Positions 16,959-25,719 are shown, counted from the first letter of the stretch. The stretch: 64,000 nucleotides of DNA from UBA4615 sp035628395 (GCA_035628395.1 DASPJX010000272.1:1-64000), one strand, 5' to 3'. Numbers and translations are program-made. Notes: generated by a model not told the origin, from the sequence alone.

Positions 16959-18050
16959 TCAGGCGGCGAAGCGCGCGACGGCGTCCTCGTCCCAGTCGAT
17001 GCCGCTGCCGGGCGCGTCGGACGCGACGACCGCGCCGTCGCGCGGGGCGGGAGGATCGGCGAGGACGGGCGCGGCCCAGTCGACGAACTCGAGCCACTGC
17101 GCGGTCGGCGTGACCGCGAGCAGGTGCGCGCTCACCTCGGGGAACAGGTGCGAGGACATCTCGAGGCCCGCGGCCTGCGCGAGCGCGGCGGCCCGCATCC
17201 AGCCGGTGACGCCGCCGATGCGCTCGGCGTCGGGCATCACGAGGTCGCAGGCCCCCGCGGCGAGGGCCTGCGCCATCTGCTCGGGGCCCATGAAGTTCTC
17301 GCCGAGCTGCACCGGCGTGCGCAGCTCGCGCGCGATCCGCGCGTGGCCGGCGAAGTCGTCGGCGCGCGTCGGCTCCTCGATCCAGGCCATGCCGCCCTCG
17401 TCGTCGATCATCCGGCCGCGCAGGATCGCGTCGCCGACGCTCAGGCACTGGTTGTAGTCGCACATCAGCGCGACGTCCGGCCCGATCGCCGCGCGCACCG
17501 CGCGCACGGCGGCGAGGTCCTCGCGCGCGTCGGGGCGGCCGAGCCGCAGCTTGACCGCGCCGAAGCCCTCGGCCACCAGCGCCTCGGCCTCGGCGGCCAG
17601 CTCGGCGACCGGCATCAGCCCGAGCCCGTTCGAGTTGTACGCGCGGATCGGGCGCGGCGCGCCGCCGAGCAGCCGCGCGAGCGACACGCCGCGCAGCCGC
17701 GCGAGCGCGTCCCACGCGGCCATGTCGATGCCGGCCATCGCGAACAGCACCACGTTGTGCACGCCGAGCAGCGCGTAGCGGCCGCGCAGCGTGCGCTCGA
17801 GCTCGAACGGCACGAGCGGCGCGCCGGCGACCATCGCGGCCATCGCCTCGACGAGCGCGACGAGCGGCTTCAGGTGCGCCGGCGAGATCGCGAACAGGTA
17901 GGTGCGCCCGACGACGCCCTCGGAGGTCTCGAGGTCGATCAGCAGCAGCGGCGCGCGCTCGACCGCGCCGCTGCCGGTGCGCAGCGGCCGGCGCATCGGC
18001 GCGAGCACCGGGCGCACCCGGATCGATCGGATCGTGGACACGGCGGACAT
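16959..18050 (-). CDS. Mandelate racemase/muconate lactonizing enzyme family protein
   Basis: A 363-residue enolase-superfamily enzyme. Metal and catalytic positions are visible: AVKLRLGR (K-x-R at the end of strand 2), MCDYNQ (Asp), IEEPT (Glu), GENF (Glu) and MSSHLFPE (His), which is the mandelate-racemase arrangement. These enzymes abstract a proton next to a carboxylate; racemase and acid-sugar dehydratase activities are both possible. The nearby downstream thioesterase does not decide the matter. The start is ATG 18050. Confidence 0.8.
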   Translation of the reverse strand: MSAVSTIRSIRVRPVLAPMRRPLRTGSGAVERAPLLLIDLETSEGVVGRTYLFAISPAHLKPLVALVEAMAAMVAGAPLVPFELERTLRGRYALLGVHNVVLFAMAGIDMAAWDALARLRGVSLARLLGGAPRPIRAYNSNGLGLMPVAELAAEAEALVAEGFGAVKLRLGRPDAREDLAAVRAVRAAIGPDVALMCDYNQCLSVGDAILRGRMIDDEGGMAWIEEPTRADDFAGHARIARELRTPVQLGENFMGPEQMAQALAAGACDLVMPDAERIGGVTGWMRAAALAQAAGLEMSSHLFPEVSAHLLAVTPTAQWLEFVDWAAPVLADPPAPRDGAVVASDAPGSGIDWDEDAVARFAA

Positions 18051-18203
18051 GGGGACGCCTCGCGGACGGGAGGGGGCCCGGGACGCCCCGGGGCGCGGGC
18101 ATTCTGCCTGCCGGGTCGGCGCGCGGCAAACCGTGGCCGGGCTCGCCGGGTGAGCCACCGAGGGCCCAGCATCGATCGACCCGCCCGCCTTCCGGAGATC
18201 CCG

Positions 18204-18914
18204 ATGCGCTTCCGCCCCGCCCCGCCCCGGCTGCACGACTGCACCCTGCACGGCCCCGAGTCGGGCGCCGAGCTCTTCGTCGTCGAGGGCCGCTCGGCGG
18301 CCGAATCGGTGCTCGCCGTGCGCGACGCGCGCCGCCAGGCCGTGCTGCCGCTGCAGGGCAAGCCGCTGAACGGCGCGCGCGCGAGCGCCGCGCGCGTCGC
18401 CGCCGATCCGTTCCTCGGCGCGCTCGCCGACGCGCTCGGCACCGGCCGGGATCCGGGCGGCCCGCTCGACGGCCTGCGCTACGAGCGCGTGCTGCTGCTG
18501 CTCGACCCCGACGCCGACGGCGTGCACATCGGCGCGCTGCTGCTGATGCACGTCGCGCGCTGGCTCGCGCCGCTGCTCGAGTCCGGACGGCTCGAGCGCG
18601 TGCACGCCCCGATCGGCGAGCTGCGCGGCCCCGACGGCGCGCCGCCCGAGCTCGCGTTCGGCGAGGCCCACTTCCGCGCGCTCGCCGAGCACGCGCGCGC
18701 CCGTCCCGGCGAGCCCTGGGTCGCGCGCCGCTATCGCGGGCTCGGCGGCATCGATCCGGCCACGCTGCGCCGCGCCTGCGTCGACCCGGCCTCGCGGCTG
18801 ACCCGCGTGCTCGACGCGCGCGACGCGCGGCTCGCCGTCGCGGTGTTCGGCGTGACGGAGCCGGTGCGCCGAGGCGCCGCGCCCGCCGCCGGCGCGCTCG
18901 GCCATCCGGCCTAG
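18204..18914 (+). CDS. Stand-alone GyrB/ParE-type TOPRIM protein
   Basis: A 236-residue protein that aligns by eye with only the TOPRIM half of GyrB/ParE. Residues 22-60 parallel the EGDSA..PLKGK region, 92-116 the DADVDG..HI region and 175-205 the RFKGLGEM..DP region. Acidic residues E28, D101, D103 and D105 occupy the metal-binding positions with family spacing. The ATPase and transducer domains are absent. Several partner-contact residues differ: EGDSA is EGRSA, PLKGK is PLQGK, and GLGEM is GLGGI. The reading frame is intact with a good ribosome-binding site (CGGAGAT) before ATG 18204, so it looks like a functional separate gene rather than a remnant. Role unknown. Confidence 0.75.
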   Translation: MRFRPAPPRLHDCTLHGPESGAELFVVEGRSAAESVLAVRDARRQAVLPLQGKPLNGARASAARVAADPFLGALADALGTGRDPGGPLDGLRYERVLLLLDPDADGVHIGALLLMHVARWLAPLLESGRLERVHAPIGELRGPDGAPPELAFGEAHFRALAEHARARPGEPWVARRYRGLGGIDPATLRRACVDPASRLTRVLDARDARLAVAVFGVTEPVRRGAAPAAGALGHPA

Positions 18915-19010
18915 GGCGGCTTGGCGCGGCGCGGCGGCGTCCCGGGCGTATGCTCGGCGACGTCGCCGGCGCCGCCGCGCCGCCCTTCCCTTCCGCACTT
19001 CCGCACGACG

Positions 19011-19520
19011 ATGACCGATGCTTCCGCGCCGTCCGCGACGGCCCCCGACCCCGACGCCCCGATCCGCGAGCCGCGCCTGTGGCGCGACGACGGCTGGACC
19101 GCGCGCGTCGTCAAGAACGAGGACGACGACGGCTGGGCCGTCGAGATGATCAAGGACGGCGAGTCCGAGCCCGCGCTCGTCGGCCCGTGGACGATGGGCC
19201 GCGACAAGCGCAACCCGAAGCCGCTCGACGGGCCCGCGTTCTCCACGCTGGTGAAGACCGCCTCCGAGGTGCTGCGCCGGCACGAGCAGCAGCTCGCCGC
19301 GCAGCTGCACCGCGAGATCGCGGTCGAGACCGCCGCGGGCCGCGTGACCGTGACGCTCGACGTCGTCCCCGACGAGGACGATCCGTACGCGATGCTGGCC
19401 GCGCGCGACGCGGGCGGCGCCGAGCTCGCGCGCCAGCGCGTGTCGGCCGGCTGGCGCCTGAGCGCGGCGAGCGCCGCGAAGTGGGTCGAGGCCGGCTTCC
19501 CCCGCCCGCGCGAGGACTGA
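19011..19520 (+). CDS. Conserved hypothetical protein
   Basis: A 169-residue acidic soluble protein, with no signal peptide or membrane helix. Visible features are a core with RLWRDDGWTARVVKNEDDDG and EPALVGPWTMGRDKRNPKP, a charged helix HEQQLAAQLHREIAV, and a C-terminal SAAKWVEAGFPRP. I recall similar unnamed proteins in Burkholderiales but know of no function. ATG 19011 was chosen because upstream in-frame sequence is unlike the rest. The final codons form the first half of a 16-bp tandem duplication. Confidence 0.7.
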   Translation: MTDASAPSATAPDPDAPIREPRLWRDDGWTARVVKNEDDDGWAVEMIKDGESEPALVGPWTMGRDKRNPKPLDGPAFSTLVKTASEVLRRHEQQLAAQLHREIAVETAAGRVTVTLDVVPDEDDPYAMLAARDAGGAELARQRVSAGWRLSAASAAKWVEAGFPRPRED

Positions 19521-19536
19521 CCCGCGCGAGGACTGA
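19505..19536. repeat. 16-bp tandem duplication across a stop codon
   Basis: CCCGCGCGAGGACTGA occurs twice, at 19505-19520 and 19521-19536. The TGA stop of the upstream gene ends the first copy. Degenerate longer repeats (GCCCGGCCC... followed by CGCGAACCGC) continue to about 19618. Confidence 0.85.
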
Positions 19537-19694
19537 CCCGAGCCCGGCCCCACTCGCGAACCGCTCCGGGCCCGGCCCGCCCGCGAACCGCCCCGAGCCC
19601 GGCCCGAGCGAGCCACGGACACCGCCTCCGCCCCCGACCGCCCGGCGGCCCGACGCGAGTGTCGGCGGCGGCTGCGCGGCAGCCGCGCGGCAGC

Positions 19695-19729
19695 GGCGCC
19701 GGGTCGGGCTCGAAGCCCGACCCTGCGCC
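19695..19729. terminator. Strong hairpin in spacer
   Basis: A perfect 10-bp stem (GGGTCGGGCT at 19701-19710 with AGCCCGACCC at 19714-19723) closes a 3-base loop. The stem extends for 5 more pairs beyond one mismatch. There is no following T-run on either strand, so it may be a Rho-type pause site or a structured RNA element. Confidence 0.4.
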
Positions 19730-19773
19730 CGTCGCTCACATAGGACGAGGACCGCCCTCCGTCACCCGGAGCG

Positions 19774-19826
19774 GGCCTTCGACGCGGGGGGATGACGCGC
19801 GCGCGTCGTCCCCCGCGTCGAAGGCC
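19774..19826. terminator. Long imperfect hairpin in spacer
   Basis: The arms GGCCTTCGACGCGGGGGG (19774 on) and CCCCCGCGTCGAAGGCC (ending 19826) pair almost perfectly, for a stem of about 23 bp around a GCGCGC loop. No T-tract follows. Confidence 0.4.
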
Positions 19827-19948
19827 ACCCGGTCCCGCAGTCCCGGGCAGAGACACCCCTCGAGCCCCGAGCCCCGTCGGGAACCGGCTCGCCCCCCCGG
19901 CACGCCCGCTTGCCCCCCCGACCGCCCCGTGCGAGCCTGCGCCCCGCC

Positions 19949-20845
19949 ATGCCGACCCGCACCCTGCCGCCGCGCGCGCTCGCGCTGCTCGTCGTCCTCA
20001 CCCTCGTCTGGGGCACCAACTGGCCGCTGTTCGCGCTGGCCGTGCGCGAGGTGTCGGTCTGGACCTTCCGCGCGGTGTCGATGACGGTCGCCGGGCTGGT
20101 GCTGCTCGCGGTCGCCCGGGCGCGCGGCCAGTCGATCGCGGTGCCGCGCCGGCACTGGCCGGCGGTCGGCGCCGCGTCGGCGTGCTACCTGCTCGTCTGG
20201 AACATCGCGAGCACCTACTCGGCGGTGCTGATCCCGTCGGGGCAGTCCGCGGTGCTCGGCTTCACGATGCCGCTGTGGGCGGCGCTGATCTCGTGGGCGC
20301 TGCTCGGCGAGCGCCTCACCGGCCGGCTGCTGCTCGCGCTGGCGCTCGGGGCGGCGGCGGTCGCGCTGCTGATGGTCCCGAGCTTCGCGAGCTACGCGGA
20401 CGCGCCGCTCGGGCTCGCGACCGGCCTGCTCGCCGGCGTGGGCTGGGCGGTCGGCACGCTGATCGTCAAGCGCGCGAACGTCGGCGTGCCGGCGACCGTG
20501 CTGACCGGCTGGCAGCTGCTCGCGGCCGCCGTGCCGATCATCGCGGTCGCGTTCGCGCTCGGCGACCACCGCTGGTTCGTGCCCTCGTGGGCGTCGATCG
20601 CCGTGATCGCGTACATCACGCTGGTGCCGATGAGCATCGGCAACGTCGCCTGGTTCGCGATCGTCGGGCTGCTGCCGGCGAACGTCGCCGGGCTGTCGTC
20701 GATCTCGGTGCCGGTGGTCGCGATGATCTCGGGCGCGATCGTGCACGGCGAGCCCCTCGGCCCGCTGCAGTGGGCGGCGATCGCCTGCACCGTCGCCGCG
20801 CTGTCGCTGACCCTGCTGCGGCCCGCGCCGCGCGCCGGCGGCTGA
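19949..20845 (+). CDS. DMT-superfamily (EamA) transporter
   Basis: A 298-residue protein with ten predicted membrane helices in two EamA repeats. The first repeat opens LTLVWGTNWPLFALAVREV, and the loop GERLTGRLLLAL ends the first half in the family manner. The second half closes with IVHGEPLGPLQW. Members export amino acids or other metabolites; the substrate is unknown. The start ATG 19949 lies directly before the first helix. It is convergent with a LysE-family gene. Confidence 0.85.
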   Translation: MPTRTLPPRALALLVVLTLVWGTNWPLFALAVREVSVWTFRAVSMTVAGLVLLAVARARGQSIAVPRRHWPAVGAASACYLLVWNIASTYSAVLIPSGQSAVLGFTMPLWAALISWALLGERLTGRLLLALALGAAAVALLMVPSFASYADAPLGLATGLLAGVGWAVGTLIVKRANVGVPATVLTGWQLLAAAVPIIAVAFALGDHRWFVPSWASIAVIAYITLVPMSIGNVAWFAIVGLLPANVAGLSSISVPVVAMISGAIVHGEPLGPLQWAAIACTVAALSLTLLRPAPRAGG

Positions 20846-20867
20846 CGCGACGCGGTCCGGGCCGCGC

Positions 20868-21482
20868 TCAGCGGGTCGCCACCCAGGCGGCCGCTCCGGC
20901 CATCGTGCCCGCCGCGCCGCGCTGCATCCGGCGCAGCGCGCGCGGCGAGCCGAACAGCGCGCGGGCGCGCGCCGCGAGCCCGATCCAGGCGCCGAACACC
21001 GCGGCGAGCACCGCGAGCGTGATCGCCGACAGCCACGCCCAGCCGAGCAGGTCGACCCGCGCGACGTCGACCAGCGTCGGCAGCAGCGCGACGTAGAACA
21101 CCATGACCTTGGGGTTGCCCAGCGTCACCGCGAGCCCCGCGGCGAAGAGCGCGGACGGCCGCTCGGGCCGTGCGTCCGCCCGGAGCTCCCGCACCGGCGC
21201 CGGCGCGCGCCACATCCGCCAGGCGAGCCACGCGAGGTAGGCGACGCCCGCCCACTTGATCGCGACGAACACGCCGTGGAAGGTCTGCGCGAGCACCGAC
21301 AGCCCGCCGACCGCGGCGCCGAGCCAGACGAGGTCGCCGGCCGCGACGCCGGCGGCGAACGGCACCGCGCCGCGCGCGCCGCGTCCGAGCACGCGCGCGA
21401 CGATCGCGGCGATGCCCGGTCCGGGCGAGGCGGCGGCCACGAACAGCGCGGCGGCGAAGACGGCGAGGGCGGACGGATCCAT
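20868..21482 (-). CDS. LysE/RhtB-family translocator
   Basis: A 204-residue protein with about six membrane helices. It begins LAVFAAALFVAAASPGPG, the conserved LysE/RhtB N-terminus, and carries GLAVTLGNPKVMVFYVALLP (helix 4 region). Members export basic amino acids, homoserine or threonine. The substrate is not determined here. The gene is followed convergently by a DMT transporter, so two exporters face each other. Confidence 0.85.
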   Translation of the reverse strand: MDPSALAVFAAALFVAAASPGPGIAAIVARVLGRGARGAVPFAAGVAAGDLVWLGAAVGGLSVLAQTFHGVFVAIKWAGVAYLAWLAWRMWRAPAPVRELRADARPERPSALFAAGLAVTLGNPKVMVFYVALLPTLVDVARVDLLGWAWLSAITLAVLAAVFGAWIGLAARARALFGSPRALRRMQRGAAGTMAGAAAWVATR

Positions 21483-21509
21483 CGGGGCGGCTCCCGGTCG
21501 AGCCGCCGA

Positions 21510-22364
21510 TCATCGCGCGCCCGGGCGTGCGCCGCCAGCCCCGACGCCGGGCGCGCGGCGATCGGGCTGGAGCACGTGCCGCTCGACGCGCTCGAAGCGC
21601 GCCCGCCGCTGCGACCAGTCCCAGCGCTCGACCTCGCAGCCGATCGTCGCGCCGTCGCCGGTCCGGCGCACGAGGTTCACCGAGTTGTCCGCCTCGTGGC
21701 GGACCCGGTGCGAGACCGCGGTGCCCGCCTGCACCGCCCACGCGCGCCGCGGCGCGTCGGGCAGCCAGGCGTGCATGGGCGCGACGTAGGGCAGGTGGAT
21801 GTGGCCGCCGAGCACCAGGTCGACGCCGGCGCCGATCCAGCGCCGCGCGGCGGCCTCGGCGCCGCGCAGCCGATCGACCTCGTCCTGCGCGCGCACGGTG
21901 CAGATCGGCTGGTGCGTGACGACGACGCGCAGCTGGCCCGGCTCGGCGCGCTCGAGCCGGCGCGCGACGCGCTCGACCTGCGCCGACGAGACCGTGCCGT
22001 CCTTGTGGCGCCACGGCCGGGTGGTGTTGACCGAGACGACGAGCAGCGCCTCGTCCGCGTGCACCGGCTCGAGCGTCTCGCCGAACACGCGCGCGAAGCC
22101 CGCGTACGGCCGCAGCGCGCGCGAGGCCACGTCGTACAGCGGGATGTCGTGGTTGCCCGGTATCGCGACCACCGCGGGCGCGGCGAGCCGCCCGACGAAG
22201 CAGCGCACCGCCTCCCACTGCTCGGGACGCGCGCGCTGCGTGAGGTCGCCCGACAGCACGACGAGCGCCGGCGCCTGCTCGCGCACCCACTCGACGAGCG
22301 CCTCGACCACCTGCGGCCGCTCGGCGCCGAAGTGCGGGTCGGACAGCTGCACCAGCGACGTCAT
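21510..22364 (-). CDS. Metallophosphoesterase
   Basis: A 284-residue calcineurin-like phosphoesterase with all five metal motifs: DPHFG (the usual DxH), GDLTQ (GDxx), GNHD, THQP and GGHIHLP (GHxH). Cyclic nucleotide, nucleotide-sugar or lipid phosphate substrates are all possible for this family. Its ATG overlaps the stop codon of the lipid-kinase gene by 4 bases, so the pair is coupled and may act on a common lipid phosphate; that is inference. The last ~25 residues are Gly/Ala/Arg-rich. Confidence 0.8.
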   Translation of the reverse strand: MTSLVQLSDPHFGAERPQVVEALVEWVREQAPALVVLSGDLTQRARPEQWEAVRCFVGRLAAPAVVAIPGNHDIPLYDVASRALRPYAGFARVFGETLEPVHADEALLVVSVNTTRPWRHKDGTVSSAQVERVARRLERAEPGQLRVVVTHQPICTVRAQDEVDRLRGAEAAARRWIGAGVDLVLGGHIHLPYVAPMHAWLPDAPRRAWAVQAGTAVSHRVRHEADNSVNLVRRTGDGATIGCEVERWDWSQRRARFERVERHVLQPDRRAPGVGAGGARPGAR

Positions 22365-23335
22365 CGCGGCGGCAGCGGCTCGGCCGGCACGAGCAGCGGC
22401 AGCGGCTCCGGGGCCACCGAGAACCGCAGCGGCGGCCGCATGTACGAGACCTCGCCGTCGGAGGCGACCTTGATCGGCCGATCGCGCAGCGGCCGCCACG
22501 GGTGCACGACGAGCCGCTCGAACTCGAAGCCGTCGACGCGCTCGGACTCGCCGAGCTCCCCGAGCGCGCCGCGCACGGCGAGCCACAGCAGTCCCCACGG
22601 CCCGATCGGCTTGACGACGACCGCCGCGAGCCGGCCGGCGCCGATCGCGTCGTCGAGCGGCAGCCCGACCCGATCGAGCTGCAGCGGGTTGTTGCCGACG
22701 AACAGCGTCACCGTCCGCACCGCGCGGCGCGCGCCGCCCGCCTCGAGCTCGAGCCGCAGCGGACGCGCGCCGCGCAGCACCGTCGCGATCGCCGCGACCG
22801 CCGCGACCGCGCGGCTGCGCCCGTAGGCGCGCTTCCAGGCCTCGCGGTCCTGCAGCAGCGCGGGGTACAGCCCGAGGCTCGCGTTGACGAGGAACACCCG
22901 GTCGTTGACCAGGCCGACCCGCACCGGCTTCGTGCGCGCGTCGAGCAGCGCGCGCGCGCCGGCCTCGATGTCCTGCGGCACGCCGTGCGTTCGCGCGAAG
23001 TAGTTGAACGTGCCCTGGGGCAGCAGCCCGAGCGCGCAGCCGCTGCCGAGCACCGCCTGCGCGACGGTGGCGATCGTGCCGTCGCCGCCGGCGGCGATCA
23101 CCGCGCCGCCGTCGGCCCGCGCGCGGGCGACGACCTCGCGCGCGCGCGCGGCGAGGTCGGCCGGATGCTCGACCAGCGTCACGTCGAAGCGTCGCCCCGC
23201 CTCGCCGAACACGCGCTCGAGCGTCTCGCGGCGCGCGGCGGCGGCGGTCGCGCCGGAGCCGGCGTTCATCACGACGTGCAGCACCGGCGGCGCGGCGGTG
23301 TTGACGGGATCGGCGACCGGGGCGGGGGTGCTCAC
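22361..23335 (-). CDS. Diacylglycerol/lipid kinase family protein
   Basis: A 324-residue protein with the lipid-kinase (DAGK catalytic) fold: NAGSG near the N-terminus, the GGDGTIATVAQAV nucleotide-binding loop, and LGLLPQGTFNYFAR. It resembles YegS and other soluble bacterial diacylglycerol or sphingosine kinases that act at the membrane surface. The start is placed at GTG 23335, since the conserved core begins only about 20 residues later and no ATG lies before it. It is coupled to the downstream phosphoesterase by a 4-base overlap. Confidence 0.85.
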   Translation of the reverse strand: MSTPAPVADPVNTAAPPVLHVVMNAGSGATAAAARRETLERVFGEAGRRFDVTLVEHPADLAARAREVVARARADGGAVIAAGGDGTIATVAQAVLGSGCALGLLPQGTFNYFARTHGVPQDIEAGARALLDARTKPVRVGLVNDRVFLVNASLGLYPALLQDREAWKRAYGRSRAVAAVAAIATVLRGARPLRLELEAGGARRAVRTVTLFVGNNPLQLDRVGLPLDDAIGAGRLAAVVVKPIGPWGLLWLAVRGALGELGESERVDGFEFERLVVHPWRPLRDRPIKVASDGEVSYMRPPLRFSVAPEPLPLLVPAEPLPPR

Positions 23336-23476
23336 CCGTCGAGGGTAGGAGGCCGCGGCCGCCGCCGCCCCGTGCGGACCGGCCGCCGTGGGGCGGGCGC
23401 AGTGCGCGGCGCTCCGTCGGAGCGGGCCCGGAACGCCGCGGGCCGGCCGGACGCGCGGGGTGGTACGCTCGCGCCG

Positions 23477-23684
23477 TTGGTGCCCGGCCGGCGCGTCGTC
23501 GTCGTCCGGGGTAAACGGGAAGCAGGGAGGTCGGACGCGCGCTCCGGTCCGGCCCAACCTGCGCTGCCCCCGCAACGGTAAGCGGACGGGGCCTCGCGCC
23601 CCCGCTCGTGCACGCTGCCACTGGAGCCTCGCGGCTCTGGGAAGGCCGCACGGGTCGATCCGCCAGCCCGGATACCGGCCAACG
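23477..23684 (+). promoter_or_regulatory. Cobalamin (B12) riboswitch
   Basis: The leader of btuB carries the ordered landmarks of an AdoCbl-type riboswitch: GGTGCCCGG near the 5' end, GGGGTAAACGGGAAGCAGG, then GCTGCCCCCGCAACGGTAAGC (20 conserved core positions around 23563-23584), CCACTGG, GGGAAGG, and the B12 box GCCAGCCCGGATACCGGCC at 23662-23680. It lies about 85 bases before the btuB start. Binding of cobalamin is expected to shut down expression of the uptake operon, by blocking translation or causing termination. Exact ends are approximate. Confidence 0.95.
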
Positions 23685-23766
23685 GGTGGTTCGCGGCCTC
23701 GTGCCGCGCACCGTGTGTCCGGACCTGCGGGGAAGCGGGTCCGGGCGATTTCCGGAGCCTTCTTCC

Positions 23767-25719
23767 ATGTCCCCGTCCGGTCGCCGCGGCCCGTGCCGCC
23801 CTGACCCCGCGCGTCGCGTCGACGCGCGCGGCACCCCCGCGTCCCCCTCGCCGTCCCGTCCCGGCGTCCGTCGCCCGGCACCGACCGCCCTCGCGGCGCT
23901 CGTGGCCGCCGCCCTGCAGGGCGTCTCGCCCGTCGCCTCGGCGCAGACCGCCGGCGCGACGCGCCTCGACGCGGTCAGCGTCACCGCCACCCGCTCGCCG
24001 TCGCGCGTCGACGAGACCGTCGCCGAGGTCACCGTCATCGAGCGCGAGGAGATCGAGCGGGCGCGCAGCCTGTCGTTCGCCGAGCTGCTCGCGCGCCAGC
24101 CCGGCCTGCAGATCGGCACCACCGGCGGGCCCGGGCAGTCGGCCTCGGTGTTCGTGCGCGGCCTCGAGTCGCGCCACACGCTGCTGCTCGTCGACGGCGT
24201 GCGGCTCGGCTCGGCGCTCGGCGGCACCACGCCGTTCAACAACCTGCCGATCGAGGCGTTCGAGCGCGTCGAGATCGTCCGCGGCCCGCTGTCGGCGCTG
24301 TACGGCAGCGACGCGGTCGGCGGCGTGATCCAGGGCTTCACGCGGCGCGCGCGGCCCGGCTTCTCGCCGAACGCCTCGCTGCTGCTCGGCACCGAGCGCA
24401 CCGCGCAGGCGAGCGCCGGCTTCGGCTTCCGCGGCGGCGCGTTCGACGGCGCGGTCCAGCTCACGCGCTTCACGACCGACGGCATCTCGGCGACCACGCC
24501 GAACGCCGACGCGTTCACCTACGAGCCCGATCGCGACGGCTTCCGCCAGACCGCCGGCACGCTGCGGCTGGGCTGGCAGCTGACGAGCGACTGGCGGCTG
24601 GACGCGACCTCGCTCGAGTCGCGCGGCACCGTGCGCGCCGACGAGGGCCCGGGCAGCGACCCGCGCGGCGAGCTGCGCACCCGCGTGCGCTCGCTGCAGG
24701 CGAGCGGGCGCCTCGCCGACGGCTGGACCACCCGGCTGACCGCCGCGGCCTCGTCCGACGGCTACCGCTCGGTCGGCAGCGCGTTCGGCGAGGGGCTGTT
24801 CCGCACCGCGCAGGAGCAGTACGCGTGGGAGAACACGGTGGCGACGCCGGTGGGCACCGCGGTCGCGCTGGTCGAGCGGATCGAGCAGCGCGTCGACTAC
24901 GGCGACTTCGTGCTGCCGACGACCCGCCGCAGCATCGACGCGGTCGGCCTCGGGCTGAGCGGCGAGGCGGCGCGGCACGCGTGGCAGCTCGGCGCGCGCC
25001 ACGACCGCAACTCGCAGTTCGGCAACCAGTCGACCGGCAGCATCGGCTACGGCTACGCGCTGACGCCGGCGCTGCGCGTCGGCGCGACGTACGGCACGAG
25101 CTTCGTCGCGCCGGACTTCGGGCGGCTGTACTTCCCGGGCTTCTCGAACCCGAACCTGCGTCCCGAGGAGGGCCGGCACGCCGAGCTCGCCGTCCGCTGG
25201 AGCGCGGGCGGGCACACGCTGCGGGCGGCCTGGGTCGACAACCGGATCGAGGACTACTTCGTCAACGGCCCGGGCTTCGTGCCGATCAACGTCGACCGCG
25301 CGCGCGTCGACGGGGCGGTGCTGTCGTACGCGGGCCGGCTGCCGGGGTGGCTGCTCGGCGCCTCGTACGAGCACCTCGATCCGCGCAACGACGCGCCGGG
25401 CGACCCCAACTTCGGCAACCGGCTGCAGCGCCGCTCGAAGCAGGCGCTGCGCGCGAGCGTCGACCGCGAGTTCGGCGCGTGGTCGGCGGGCGGCACCGCG
25501 ACCGCGTACTCCGACCGCTTCGAGGACGCGGCCAACACGCGCCGGATCGGCGGCTTCTCGACGCTCGACCTGCGGGCCGACCGGCGCGTCGACCGCGACT
25601 GGACCGTGGGCCTGCGGCTCAACAACGTCGCCGACAAGCGCTACGAGACCGCGCTGGGCTTCGCCCAGCTCGGTCGCGGCGCCTACGTCGTGCTGAGCTG
25701 GGCGCCGCCGTCGCGATGA
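23767..25719 (+). CDS. btuB: TonB-dependent vitamin B12 receptor BtuB
   Basis: A 650-residue outer-membrane receptor. It has a long N-terminal region ending in a signal-peptide-like stretch (LAALVAAALQGVSPVASAQ), a TonB box-like RLDAVSVTATRS, and a plug domain (FAELLARQPGLQI, VFVRGLESRHTLLLVDGVRL, VEIVRGPLSALYGSDAVGG). A 22-strand barrel region follows, ending RGAYVVLSWAPPSR. It imports cobalamin across the outer membrane using TonB energy. Its position behind a cobalamin riboswitch and ahead of btuFCD makes the assignment firm. ATG 23767 was chosen because it lies after the riboswitch; the next gene overlaps its stop by 4 bases. Confidence 0.93.
   Translation: MSPSGRRGPCRPDPARRVDARGTPASPSPSRPGVRRPAPTALAALVAAALQGVSPVASAQTAGATRLDAVSVTATRSPSRVDETVAEVTVIEREEIERARSLSFAELLARQPGLQIGTTGGPGQSASVFVRGLESRHTLLLVDGVRLGSALGGTTPFNNLPIEAFERVEIVRGPLSALYGSDAVGGVIQGFTRRARPGFSPNASLLLGTERTAQASAGFGFRGGAFDGAVQLTRFTTDGISATTPNADAFTYEPDRDGFRQTAGTLRLGWQLTSDWRLDATSLESRGTVRADEGPGSDPRGELRTRVRSLQASGRLADGWTTRLTAAASSDGYRSVGSAFGEGLFRTAQEQYAWENTVATPVGTAVALVERIEQRVDYGDFVLPTTRRSIDAVGLGLSGEAARHAWQLGARHDRNSQFGNQSTGSIGYGYALTPALRVGATYGTSFVAPDFGRLYFPGFSNPNLRPEEGRHAELAVRWSAGGHTLRAAWVDNRIEDYFVNGPGFVPINVDRARVDGAVLSYAGRLPGWLLGASYEHLDPRNDAPGDPNFGNRLQRRSKQALRASVDREFGAWSAGGTATAYSDRFEDAANTRRIGGFSTLDLRADRRVDRDWTVGLRLNNVADKRYETALGFAQLGRGAYVVLSWAPPSR

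Larger units (their letters stand above)
19521..19948. other. Gene-free spacer with decayed repeats and two hairpins
   Basis: No credible gene is seen in these 428 bases. The first 100 bases are degenerate GC-rich direct repeats, and the rest holds two strong hairpins listed separately. Reading frames that cross it have no conserved content. Confidence 0.6.

Noticed and set aside
18921..19010. N-terminal extension of the conserved hypothetical gene
   Set aside because: The added residues are compositionally different and precede a better ATG at 19011.
23608..23766. Upstream in-frame start for btuB
   Set aside because: It would put coding sequence inside the cobalamin riboswitch; ATG 23767 lies just past it.
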